From assembly GCA_949825045.1 (NCBI GenBank), contig OX463829.1:3224001-3288000 (forward strand): a stretch of DNA of 64,000 nt. Reading direction: 5' to 3'. Position numbers and translations under genes: made by a program. The notes beneath the pieces are model-generated. The model did not search any database. It saw nothing but the letters and a program-made list of their open reading frames with translations, and had not been told where the DNA came from. The stretch comes from Argyresthia goedartella (lineage: Eukaryota; Arthropoda; Insecta; Lepidoptera; Argyresthiidae). Within the stretch, counting starts at the first letter, position 1. Each line of letters starts with the position of its first letter. Positions 43,302 to 53,800 of this stretch are shown one piece after another.

Positions 43302-46080
43302 GAACGTCATACTCTCAACCTTTAATTGTAAAGGTGTGATCAGATCGACAGAGTGTGTGCGAAGACTATGCAAAACTGCCGATGTCATTGCCCTTCAAGA
43401 GACATGGTTATGGCCACATGAGTTACCCAATCTTGGAAGTTTGCATGAGGACTTTGCATACACGGGCAAGTCAGCCATCGATACGTCTGTTGGAATCATT
43501 CGTGGACGACCATACGGCGGGGTGGCCCTGTTGTGGAGGAAAACCGCTTTCCAAACAGTGTCGGTTATTTCCTGTAACAGTGATCGCATAGTGGCTATAA
43601 AAATATTGAATAATAACCGTTCATTTTTAATATTCTCCGTTTACATGCCATTTGATAACAATAAAAGTGACAGTTTAATAGAGTTTAGTCATTGTGTTAG
43701 TGAAATAACTGCAATAATTGATTCTGAAGGCGTGGAATCAGTCATTATATTAGGGGACTTTAACGCGCACCCGGGAGAACGTTTCCACAGAGAGTTGCTG
43801 AGTACATGCGCCGAGCAAACATGGTCGTGTATTGACGGTGAACTCCTACCTAGTGATACGCACACATTTGTTTGCCAAGCCAGCGGCTCCCGACGTTGGT
43901 TAGACCATTGCATAGTGACGACTGCGGCGAAAAGGTTGTTTATAAATGCGTCAGTGTTGTATGGGGTATACCTATCTGATCACTATCCTATTGTTTTTGA
44001 ATGTGATATCACTGTGATAAATCAAAAATTAACTACTTCCTATGTGTACTGCGATAAAGTGAGATGGGGAGAAAGAGATAAGAATCAAATTGCGAAATAT
44101 TATGAATATTGTAACGACATGCTAAAGGTAATCGATTTCCCCCCAGAATGCACTGAATGTTCTGTTAAATTGTGTCACAATACTTATCATTGTACATTGT
44201 TGAATAATATGTATAATAGTGTGATAAATATTCTCAGAGAGGGTGCGAAATGTACGTACATAGGTAGGGATATGGTGAGGAGTCATAGGTATATAACAGG
44301 CTGGAATAAACATGTCAGTGACGCACACGGGGAGGCCCGGCTATGCTATCAGATGTGGTTATTGTGTGGTAAAACTACATCTGGGAGTGTTTTTCGTCAA
44401 ATGTGTGAGTCCAGAAAACATTTTAAAGCTAAATTAAAGTTCTGTTTAAATAATGAGCAACAAATTAAGATGGATATGCTTGCAAAAACACACTCAGAAA
44501 AATTGTTTGGAAAGTTTTGGAAGTCGACCAATAAACTAAATGCAAAGACGGGTCTGCCCGTGAGCGTGGCTGGATTGAATGAGCCTACTGCCATAGCGAA
44601 CTTGTTTCGACAGCACTTTACTGTGAAATCACTGTTGCCACGCGAGCAACGCGTGACCGAGGCTGAGACCAGTGGCGGGGGGACACCCACCATGTTTAAC
44701 GCTAAACAAGTGGAAGCCATCATTAGAGGCATGGTAAGAGGTAAGTCTCCGGGTCATGATGGTCTCAGCATCGAGCACCTTAAGCTGGCGGGACCCCACT
44801 TACCAAGAGTCCTCTCCTTATTTTTTAACTTATGTGTTAGTCATAGTTATCTGCCACAGGCCTTGATGCATACTGTTGTCGTACCGATCATAAAGAGTAA
44901 GACTGGGGACGCCTCTGACGTGTCCAATTACAGGCCTATATCCCTGGCTACAGTTGTTGCAAAGGTATTGGACAGTTTGCTTGACAAGCAGTTGGCTGAA
45001 CATGTACAACTCCACGACGCTCAATTCGGCTTTAGGCCGGGACTGTCGACGGAGAGCGCCATACTGTGCCTCAAGCAAACTGTCCAGTACTATACCATTA
45101 GGAAAACGCCGGTGTTCGCCTGCTTTTTGGATCTGTCAAAGGCGTTCGATCTTGTGTCGTATGACGTAATATGGGGTAAGCTGCGTGAGGATACAACGGT
45201 GCCGTCTGACATTGTATCATTATTTAGGTACTGGTATGATCATCAGAGGAACAGCGTACGATGGGCTAGCGCTTACTCGGAAGAGTATGGGCTGGAGTGC
45301 GGGGTGAGGCAGGGGGGGTTGAGCTCACCGCGGCTCTTCAACCTATATATGAACCGACTGATCGGTGAGCTCAGCGGCGCCAATGTTGGTTGTCATATTG
45401 ATGGTGTTTGTATGAACAACATCAGTTATGCCGATGACATGGTGCTGCTGAGCCCGTCGGTTAGTGCTCTTAGGAAGCTCCTGGCAATGTGTGAGTCCTA
45501 TGCGGTGGCCCATGGGCTCAGGTATAATGCAAAGAAGAGTGAGCTTATGGTTTTTAAATCAGGCTCTAAAACCTACCATAATCTGCCTGAAGTCTCACTC
45601 TGTGGCACTCCTCTATGTAGGGTACAGAAGTTCAAATACCTGGGCCACTGGGTCACTGATGATCTTAAAGATAATATGGACATTGAGAGGGAACGCAGGT
45701 CGCTGGCTGTCCGCTGTAATATGCTGGCCCGAAGGTTCGCTAGGTGTACGAAAGCAGTTAAAATCACGCTTTTTAAAGCATACTGTCAGTCATTTTACAC
45801 CTGCAGCCTTTGGGTTGACTTTAAGCAGCGGGCATATAGCGACCTGCGGGTCCAGTATAATAACGCTTTCAGGGTTCTGCTGCGGCTGCCGCGGTTCTGC
45901 AGTGCCTCTGGCATGTTTGCGGAGGCGCGTACGGATGACTTTTACGCTATAATGAGAAAACGAAGCGCATCCATGCTGGCTCGCCTCCGCGGCAGCACCA
46001 ACAGAATCCTGAGCGTATTTATAGACCGGTGGGACTCCCCAATGTTGAGTCGTTGGGTGCAGCTCCACACTACGAGATGA
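43234..46080 (+). CDS. LINE ORF2: endonuclease and reverse transcriptase
   Basis: 948 residues from ATG 43234; ATG 43258 (MASSSEDF) is an alternative start. The overlap with ORF1 is 68 or 44 bases. AP-type endonuclease: ILSTFNCKG (Asn 31), ALQETWL, ILGDFNAHPG, RRWLDHCIVT and LSDHYPIVF, all key residues present. Linker: GWNKHVSDAHGEARLCYQMW and FGKFWKSTNKLNAKTGLP. Reverse transcriptase: GKSPGHDGLSIEHLKL, NYRPISLATVVAKVLD, AQFGFRPGLSTESAI, FLDLSKAFDLVS (Asp 633), GVRQGGLSSPRLFNLYMNRL, and ISYADDMVLL (YADD at 732-735). The C-terminus has FKYLGHWVTDDLKDNMDIER. No RNase H domain. It would nick the target and copy the element RNA there. No stop or shift was seen. Confidence 0.85.
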   Translation: MIIINYGQMASSSEDFICLKHDRNVILSTFNCKGVIRSTECVRRLCKTADVIALQETWLWPHELPNLGSLHEDFAYTGKSAIDTSVGIIRGRPYGGVALLWRKTAFQTVSVISCNSDRIVAIKILNNNRSFLIFSVYMPFDNNKSDSLIEFSHCVSEITAIIDSEGVESVIILGDFNAHPGERFHRELLSTCAEQTWSCIDGELLPSDTHTFVCQASGSRRWLDHCIVTTAAKRLFINASVLYGVYLSDHYPIVFECDITVINQKLTTSYVYCDKVRWGERDKNQIAKYYEYCNDMLKVIDFPPECTECSVKLCHNTYHCTLLNNMYNSVINILREGAKCTYIGRDMVRSHRYITGWNKHVSDAHGEARLCYQMWLLCGKTTSGSVFRQMCESRKHFKAKLKFCLNNEQQIKMDMLAKTHSEKLFGKFWKSTNKLNAKTGLPVSVAGLNEPTAIANLFRQHFTVKSLLPREQRVTEAETSGGGTPTMFNAKQVEAIIRGMVRGKSPGHDGLSIEHLKLAGPHLPRVLSLFFNLCVSHSYLPQALMHTVVVPIIKSKTGDASDVSNYRPISLATVVAKVLDSLLDKQLAEHVQLHDAQFGFRPGLSTESAILCLKQTVQYYTIRKTPVFACFLDLSKAFDLVSYDVIWGKLREDTTVPSDIVSLFRYWYDHQRNSVRWASAYSEEYGLECGVRQGGLSSPRLFNLYMNRLIGELSGANVGCHIDGVCMNNISYADDMVLLSPSVSALRKLLAMCESYAVAHGLRYNAKKSELMVFKSGSKTYHNLPEVSLCGTPLCRVQKFKYLGHWVTDDLKDNMDIERERRSLAVRCNMLARRFARCTKAVKITLFKAYCQSFYTCSLWVDFKQRAYSDLRVQYNNAFRVLLRLPRFCSASGMFAEARTDDFYAIMRKRSASMLARLRGSTNRILSVFIDRWDSPMLSRWVQLHTTR

Positions 46081-46203
46081 GATGCTCGCGTGTGTGTGTA
46101 TTTTATTTTAATTTTATGTTTGTTACTAACTCTAGACTTTAAGATATTGTTACTAACACTATGGACTAAACGGTCTGAAATAAATGAATATTGATTGATT
46201 GAT

Positions 46204-46678
46204 AATGAAATAATAATAATATAATGAAACTATAATAATTGTATCCATATTTAGATATTACTTATTATTTTAAATTTTATTGTGTAAAAATAATAAATGT
46301 ATAAAGATACCTTAGAAGATTACTTAGTTATTAAGATAAATTGCAAAGCCCTTACAGGGCGCTACATTTTCATCTAAAAACCTGAAATTGAAAAATTTAA
46401 CTAACTGTTTTGACAATCTTACGGTGACTTAAATCAGATTACTCGTGGTGCTAGAATGTTCCTGAGCTCAAGACCTTACTTACTAAATTAAGATTACTTA
46501 TATAGGTTTTGGTATAATCGTCACATTCAGGGTTCGGCTTGGGATTAATATTATAATTATCAGACTTTGATAACTTACTTAACTAGGTCGTAACACTCGA
46601 AGCGAGACCATTAAGATATTGGAGAACGGAAAGATAGGGTGGAATATAACAGAAAAACAGATAAGTTTTAACGTCGAG
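46204..46678. other. Unclassified AT-rich stretch
   Basis: No recognised feature. Confidence 0.3.
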
Positions 46679-46738
46679 GATACCCTGTGACGAAGGCACC
46701 ACAAACAGTGACGTCATAAACATGAAAGACCTGGGGGT
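46679..46738 (-). mobile_element. SINE-A body fragment
   Basis: The minus strand reads CCAGGTCTTTCATGTTTATG, ACGTCACTGTTTGTGGTGCC and CACAGGGTATCC. Confidence 0.5.
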
Positions 46739-46889
46739 TGACTCTCGTGCAATATCACCACTCGACAAAATGGCGGATATTGAGTGATTCCCATACAAAA
46801 TCACTCGATATACAGCGTCGACATCCGTATTTCGAATGCGCGAGAATCAAGAAGGGCGAACACAAAAAGCCATGTATTATATATTAATC

Positions 46890-47430
46890 TACATTATATA
46901 CAGGCTGACATTTAATTAGCTGACCATATTTTAGGGAATGACAGTACCCAATGGCAATATGAACAACTTTCCCGAAGAAACACATGGTCGCCAATAATAA
47001 TAATAATAATACCTTGGACACTATTTACACACATTGATCTAGTCCCAAACTAGGATTCCCTGTGTCTTGGGTACGAGACAACGATACACATACTTATATA
47101 GATAGTTTATACTTAGATAGATAGATATACTTTGATAGATAGGGTACAAACATCCGTTCTCATCAAACCAATATTTGCCCCCACCGGGACTCGAACCCGG
47201 GACCCTTGGCTTCGTAGTGTCACTGCTGACTCAGCCATTCGGGTCGTCGAATGAAAAAAAAAACTCGTCCCTCAGAACATTCACCCGATCATCTGATTAC
47301 AAGTTACTATAGGAGACCCAAAATTTTTTTTCGTTGGCGACCATATGTTTTTTGGGGAAATATGTTCATAATTATGGGTTCTATCATTCCCCAAAATATG
47401 GTCAGCTAATTAAATGTCACTCTGTATATA
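46890..47430. mobile_element. Fold-back MITE with a SINE-B inserted near its centre
   Basis: Left arm ATACAGGCTGACATTTAATT to CACATGGTCGCCA (46892-46992) and right arm TTGGCGACCATATGTTTTTT to TTAAATGTCACTCTGTAT (47333-47427) equal those of 18359-18627. The centre has ACATTCACCCGATCATCTGA. The minus-strand SINE-B lies between the left arm and the centre. Confidence 0.7.
46993..47245 (-). mobile_element. SINE-B copy inside a MITE
   Basis: The minus strand reads GACCCGAATGGCTGAGTCAG, GGGTTCGAGTCCCGGTGGGG, ATGAGAACGGATGTTTGTAC, AGGGAATCCTAGTTTGGGAC, ending in (ATT)n. The head lacks about eight bases between CAGTGAC and ACGAAGCC. Confidence 0.7.
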
Positions 47431-47499
47431 TACGTATATTATTATATGTACCCAAGTAAGTTTGGTGACCCTTGCTTACGACTTTTTTTAAGAGCCTAT

Positions 47500-47575
47500 G
47501 TATTTTTAATAACTGGCTAAACGCGAACGTATGCCTCTGCCACTCCGTATAGGAAACCGCGTGACCCTGTGTTGT
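47500..47575 (+). mobile_element. SINE-C tail type 1 fragment near a gene promoter
   Basis: AACGCGAACGTATGCCTCTG, CCACTCCGTATAGGAAACCG and CGTGACC match the SINE-C tail. It lies about 225 bases upstream of the TATA box of the glycine-rich gene. Confidence 0.45.
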
Positions 47576-47799
47576 TGTAGCAAACTGTCTACTGTTGTGC
47601 AAAGGTGTCCCCCTAAGTGATGACAAATACACGATAAGATCATTGAATCCATCAAGCAAGAAAATCATGGCAACCGTTCGACAAAAAGATTACATTAACC
47701 TCACGTCGATTAAAAAAACAACCCCCAAAAAGGCTAACGCTAGTATCCTTGAGTGAAGAAAAACACAATAATAATTGTAGTGCAAGTTTGCGGCGTGAG

Positions 47800-47836
47800 T
47801 ATAAATAGTGCTCGCGCGCAGTTTTAAGTATCAGTG
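47800..47836 (+). promoter_or_regulatory. TATA box and initiator of the glycine-rich protein gene
   Basis: TATAAATA at 47800-47807 is followed about 33 bases later by TATCAGTGA, which holds the arthropod initiator TCAGT at 47831-47835. The ATG lies 49 bases after the presumed start site at 47833. Confidence 0.7.
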
Positions 47837-47881
47837 AACTGTGCAGTGTTTGTGAACGAAGGAACAAAACTAGCAGACAAT

Positions 47882-47893
47882 ATGAAGTTCTTG
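47882..47893 (+). CDS. Exon 1 coding part (MKFL)
   Basis: ATGAAGTTCTTG and then the donor GTAAGG. The four residues are the start of the signal peptide; too short to be found by open-frame search, but the in-phase continuation VIAVLAISGLACA in exon 2 makes it convincing. Confidence 0.8.
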
Positions 47894-50800
47894 GTAAGGA
47901 TTTGTGGCGCGAACGGTTTCGAACAGTGAAGTAAAATCAGGGTTGACAAGCATTAAAAAAAAAATGAAAGAGAAAAAAATGTGATAACAAGTTATTGGAA
48001 ATTGTAGTTTTTGAAAATTTGCGAAAACTTGAAAAAACAATCAATTACAATACCTTTTCAAAATCGAATTCATTTGATGATACAAAAACACGGGCTAGTT
48101 CATGGTTTGACTGAAGTACAAATAACTTAAAAGCTGAACAAAAAAGTCTAACTTAACGTAACCTAAATACTGATTAAGCGGAGGAAATAATAAATGAGCG
48201 ACATTCTTTTAGCGTTTTCATCTACACGTTATTTTAAAACTCCCTGTTATAATTGCACACAACATGCTCACTATACACATACATAAACATGTTTTGTTTG
48301 TTTTATGTACCTACCCTTTTACTGTAAATTATGAGTATCTACACCAATATCAATAATTAAAAAATAAAGAACAAATTTGCATAAAGTCAATGCACTCTAG
48401 AAAGAATTAAGTTTTGTTTAACATTGCTCGAGTAACTACGGCTGGATTAAAGCAAGCATTAAGTAAGGGCTTATTGTAACCATCGTTTCTACGAAAACAT
48501 ACTTAAAAATCCATTCATATGCAGATTTCTGAGTAGAATTTTCAAATAAACCATCTGTGCAAAATCATTTGTAAAATCCGAAGTTAATTTATGCAACATT
48601 TTTGTAAACCCTTGTAATCTCACCTTTTTACAGAAGGCACGTTTTAAATTATCCATAAAAACAAAACATACGATTATCCATAAAAACAAAGAGTGGCGGA
48701 ATCACATAGTCAAACCCGGCATAAAAATATCACCAACTTATTCATATTCCCTAGATGCAAAAAAAAACTTATTCGCTAGCTTTACTTCTGCTAATAAAAG
48801 GTAAGAACTCTCTAAAATGTTCATAACACGGATGGTTCGTAACGATAACTGCCAAGTTTCATCTAAGACCAAGTATCTTGTAAGCAAAAACACTCGAAAA
48901 CCTGTGTGGTTCCCGGAATTCATCATCATCATGATAAGATAATATAAAAGTTAATTTGCACATTCAACAATTGTTTTCACACTTCACAGTGAAATTAAGA
49001 CATTTAGAACCTGTGTATTATGGACTGTAGATCCTCCGATCGATATTAGGTAATGTAATAACAATAACTTTATAACTAAAAAGCTACTTATTAAAATAAC
49101 AAAGATACACACGAGAAACATGATTCGTTCATTTGCATACTTGCTTTCATATAGTTACTTAAAAAAGATCGAAAATAATACTTACTTACATATTTTTACA
49201 ATTTTTCTTATATTGTACAAGAACTAACTCTCCGTAAATCATTCAAATATCTTAAGAAGTTGTTCAGTATATTTGAGATTGTAACCATTAAGCAACTATG
49301 TTTTTGTCTTCACAATAACTTAAATGGTATTGTAATGAACTATGCTTAGCCCACATCAATCCACTACCGATATAGGCGTCTTACCTGATGATGTATCTAT
49401 TCTTAGCATTACCCGACAGTTTATTCAAGATATTTTGCCTTAAAATTGACTGGGTAATGAAACTATGTAGATTAATAAACTCCTCAACTTTGTAACCTGT
49501 GTTATTAAAACTAACATAATTTTTCTGCGAGAGTTACTGGGTGAAACTGCTGAGTTTCGTATTTTGATGGACAGTGTAGTTTTATCAGCGAGCATTCGTC
49601 AGTAGTTTGCTGTTCTAATAGGGGTGAATTCGTCGGTAGAATAGTTGTACAAATGAGAGTATCTTTGTAACTTCAATTATGTATAATACGCATTATTCTA
49701 CAGAATTATGTTTTCTACAATTTGTTATTATGTTAATGTTACAAAATATAGCGTAAAGCCTTTTCTCATATGGCAACGCGGAAGCAAAGTTGCCCGTTAA
49801 AAGTAAAGTATACAACTTTTCTATATCAAATTGTCAATTGTGGCCGGAATGCGATATGATTAGCAAAGCAATCTGCTTGCAGTCTACAAATTAAGGTTCG
49901 TAAAATATGAACATATCGTACTGAGTTTATATTTAAATTGGATTGCTAAACCATGTTATTGTTTTGTTGAAAATTGCATAAAAATATTGTATTTCAAGTT
50001 TTGAAATATTGTATTTTGTCACAAGAATTTTCTTCGAATATTGTATTTCAACCCGGCAACCGGCATTGCCGGATTTTCAACTGTTCGGTTAAATAAAATT
50101 GTAATAAAAAAAGGTAAAGATTAAAAGTATAAAATATCCTGACACACGATAGAATGTCAAGCCAACTGGCGACTCAACAACCATTTTGGGCTGCTTTTGA
50201 CAAAATAATTTTGAACGGTAGCCAAGTTCTGTGTATAAGAACTATAAAAACCCTATTTATCTTTATTGGTAAAAAAAAATATTTCTTTGTTCAAACTACC
50301 ACTTGAATTAATAAGTGATGACAATGGTGATGTAGTGGTCCTAAATGTTGTATATCTATGTATCTCTAAAAGAAAACTGCATAGACTAATGTTGCACTAT
50401 AATTTCCAGTTAACCGGTCTGATCCGGTTCTTATTAATGTTCCTAAAATTGTCACTTGTGTATAAAAACATATTTAATAATAATAATACATTGGACACTA
50501 TTGACACACATTGATCTAGCCCCAAACTAGGATTCCCTGTATCTTGGGTACTAGACAACGATACACATACTTATATAGATAAGTACTATACTTAGAATAG
50601 ATAAATAACCATGACTAGGGTACAAACATCCGTTCTCATCAAACAAATATTTGCCCCCACCGGGACTCGAACCCGGGACCCTTAGCTTCGAAGGCAGGGT
50701 TACTGCCGACTCGGCCATTCGGGTCGTCTATTTGATGCAATACCACCAATTTCAATGTGTAGAACTGAAAGTAACTAATACTATGTAATCGATACACTTC

Positions 50801-53800
50801 GTGCTAGTTTTGCAACACCAAAAAATCTTCTAATTATGCCAAGTGGCACCAATCCGAGAAATAAGTAGTAATTCTAACACTACCATACAAAATGCAATCT
50901 ATCAAACAGCAAAGCACCGGTTTAAAACTAGCAACCTTTACGAAACCTTTCCACAATTCGCGACGATAAACCGTTCCTTCATCTATAATTATTACCAGTA
51001 CGGGCTAATTTGCTGTTATTACCCTTTATCCGAGAACAAAAATACTAGAATTGAGTTCATGCAGGGCTTAGTATTTTGAAATTAGATTTTGTAATGTGCA
51101 ACCATTTGTGACTGTAATCAGTAAGAATAGATCATTTTGTGTTTCTTATGAACATGTTCCAGTTTTTAAGTTAGGTACTTGATTCTTTGCATTCTTTATT
51201 GCTTATAATAAAAAGATACACCATTTGTTCTAATTAACTTGTAATGTTATCTTCAAAAAGCAATATCTATTACAATTATTTCAATAATTTTATTATCAGA
51301 TGAGAAGATTTACAGCTACAACGAGCCCTATGAAACTTTCAATCCGAAGACTACCTTAATTGAAGTTTTAACTAGTACTTTTCGATTTATTGTGATACTT
51401 AGGTCCTTTTTAAAAATGTCCGGATAATACCTATCTGTTATAAATAAAAAATTTTGAACGTATAATCATGATTTATTTCTCACGTAGGTTTTATTCGGAA
51501 ATTGTACACAAGGGCCATTAATATGAAATAATGATAGTTTGTTGTTATATTTATTATTTGTATTTAATTTAATTATTACTATTATCTAGACTTCAACCCT
51601 TTTATTATTATAAGGGTGTCAACAAAATTAATACATAACTCAAATAAACTTGAGCTATACATAGAATATAACTCCAAAAGTATAGTAAGTACTTTCAATG
51701 AGACCCTTCACTTATCCAGAACATTTTGCCACTGGCTGGGTCTATCTTTTGGTCACGTGTTACACGCATATTTTGCGTAACTCTTTAGGTTACATGTTCC
51801 ACAGGAAAAATGACTCAATTAATGACGTCACACTCCAAAGTTTAATGAATTCTTCAATAATAGAAATCAATTTATCGCAGGTTATTGCCGTTCTCGCCAT
51901 CTCTGGCCTGGCTTGCGCCGAAGAGGCGAAGAAAACTGAAAAGCGAGGTCTGGCCTCCAGTCTGGGCTACGGTGGTCTGGGTGGTCTGGGTGGCGGCGGT
52001 CTGGGCGGCGGTCTGGGCGGCGGCGGTCTGGGCTACGGTGGTCACGGACTGGGCTATGATGGCGGATATGGAGGACTTGGATACAGCGGTCTGGGTGCGG
52101 TTGGACACGGCTATGGTGAGTTTAATTTTTCGATCATATTTTTTTTTAGATGTCGAGTGTCTATGTAATATGATACAGCGTTCTTGCTACCTAGATGCTA
52201 TCTAGATGAGGTAAGGGAGATTTGCTAAAAGTTTCAATTTACTCAAACAACTAACCTTATTGTTGCTTTTATAAGCTTCAATATTTCAGATCAAAATCAA
52301 ATAATATTTTTGAGTCAGTATCATTTTCTTTCTTCAAATCCGAAAATTTTAATTCGCTTTTCATACCACAACCAATTCAAAGTTTGATTCGAAGACAAGT
52401 CTGGGAAGATCAATGTCAATTCAAATACAGCGAAGTTAGCAACCGGATTGAATGTAAGACAAGGAATCGAAGTTTGGTCGTTAATAAATCGGCAACGCAA
52501 CAATCGAAAGCCGGAACTTTGAGCACTAGAGACTCGAAAGTTTTACACCACTTTGCTAATTAAGTTTCGGAACGGAATTGATCGGTTTCCTCAAAAACTT
52601 GGGAGCTTAAAATTCTTTTCGAAATATTTTAAATTTGTGCTAAATTAAAATAGGGCACCGATCAATTAACTGGGAAACATGGGTGCAACTACGTTTCTAA
52701 CACTGCGTACGGTTTTTTGTTTGCTAAATTCATATTAGATGATAAGAATTTTACGAGAGTCGCAATTCAACAAATTCTTTTTTGACGAAGACTGAAAACG
52801 GACAGTGATAGACAATAGTTTTCCTGGAAATACCAACTTAATAGTATCATTTGTTAGACATCATCAACCATTCAGGGACTTCAGTTTTTAAATCCCTCAA
52901 CTCAACAAAATCGCGAGATGATTCGGAAACCTTCTTGAATACTAAGCAGCCTGCAAGTCGCCAGTTCGTGGACTTAGACATGGCTTGAGAGAGTCTAGTC
53001 ACTAGACATTCTGACCGCGTCACGATGTTCCAGAGATAGTTGGGTTTCAGTCAATTTAAAGTTGCAGCCAGTTTAAAAGACAATTTTTCAGTTCCACGGA
53101 AGTCGGAAGTAACAATTTAACAAGATGGAATTAAAAGTTTGTCGTGACTATTTTTAATAGAAGATTGCAAACTGAAGTTGTAACATTTAGTTCACAATCC
53201 GTGGCAAGTGGTTTCTTTCAGGAGATATTGAAGAATCTTATTTTATCCTAATAAGTAGTTTTGTCAAACTATAAATGGTTTGAAAGTAAAATAGGACAAA
53301 AAAAAATGTGTCTTTTTTAGGATATTCGTATGTTGGAAGCCTTAGAGAGGCACTTCAATATGCACTCAGATACATTATTGTCTTCATAGAAAGTCGTGGA
53401 GGAAATTCGGATAAGGACATAGGTTGTATCAGAAGGTTGAACTCATGTTTAGCTCATCCTTAAGCCTACGCCAATGTGGTGCCACTGTGCCATTATAGGT
53501 TTTGAATTTTATTAAAATGGCATCAGGTTAAGAATCACGATGCCTTATAACCAGATCTGGGGCTGAAAAGGTTAAGAAGTTGTTGGGTTCAGTATTCTGA
53601 ATTCTGAACATCTTTCACTGAGAACCCGATTTGATCAGGGCAACTTTATTTTTGACTTCTACATACATATCAGCTGATTGTGAGAAGGCCTGGCCCAAAA
53701 TTTATGAAGTTGCGAAAAGTAGCTCTGATCGATTCGGTTTAGTAGTGAAAGTGGCTCGAATTGATGCCCTTAATAACCCTATATTTATGTTACAACCTGT

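Larger units (their letters stand above)
41965..46203 (+). mobile_element. Two-ORF non-LTR retrotransposon, apparently full length
   Basis: A short GC-rich leader (GTGCGCACGGTACTGCGCGG) precedes ORF1 and overlapping ORF2. The 3' untranslated region is about 120 bases and ends GAAATAAATGAATATTGATT with GATTGAT repeats, a usual LINE 3' end. Both ORFs are open and the catalytic motifs are present. I place it in the CR1/Jockey group; the clade needs a tree. The 5' limit is approximate. Confidence 0.75.

Noticed and set aside
51872..52108. Minus-strand alanine/threonine/glutamine-rich frame across exon 2
   Set aside because: It is the mirror of the glycine-codon repeats on the plus strand.
51698..52168. 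Single-exon reading of exon 2 from ATG 51698 (MRPFTYPEHFATGW)
   Set aside because: The part before 51881 has no similarity to secreted proteins, and a consensus acceptor joins exon 2 to MKFL, giving a clean signal peptide.
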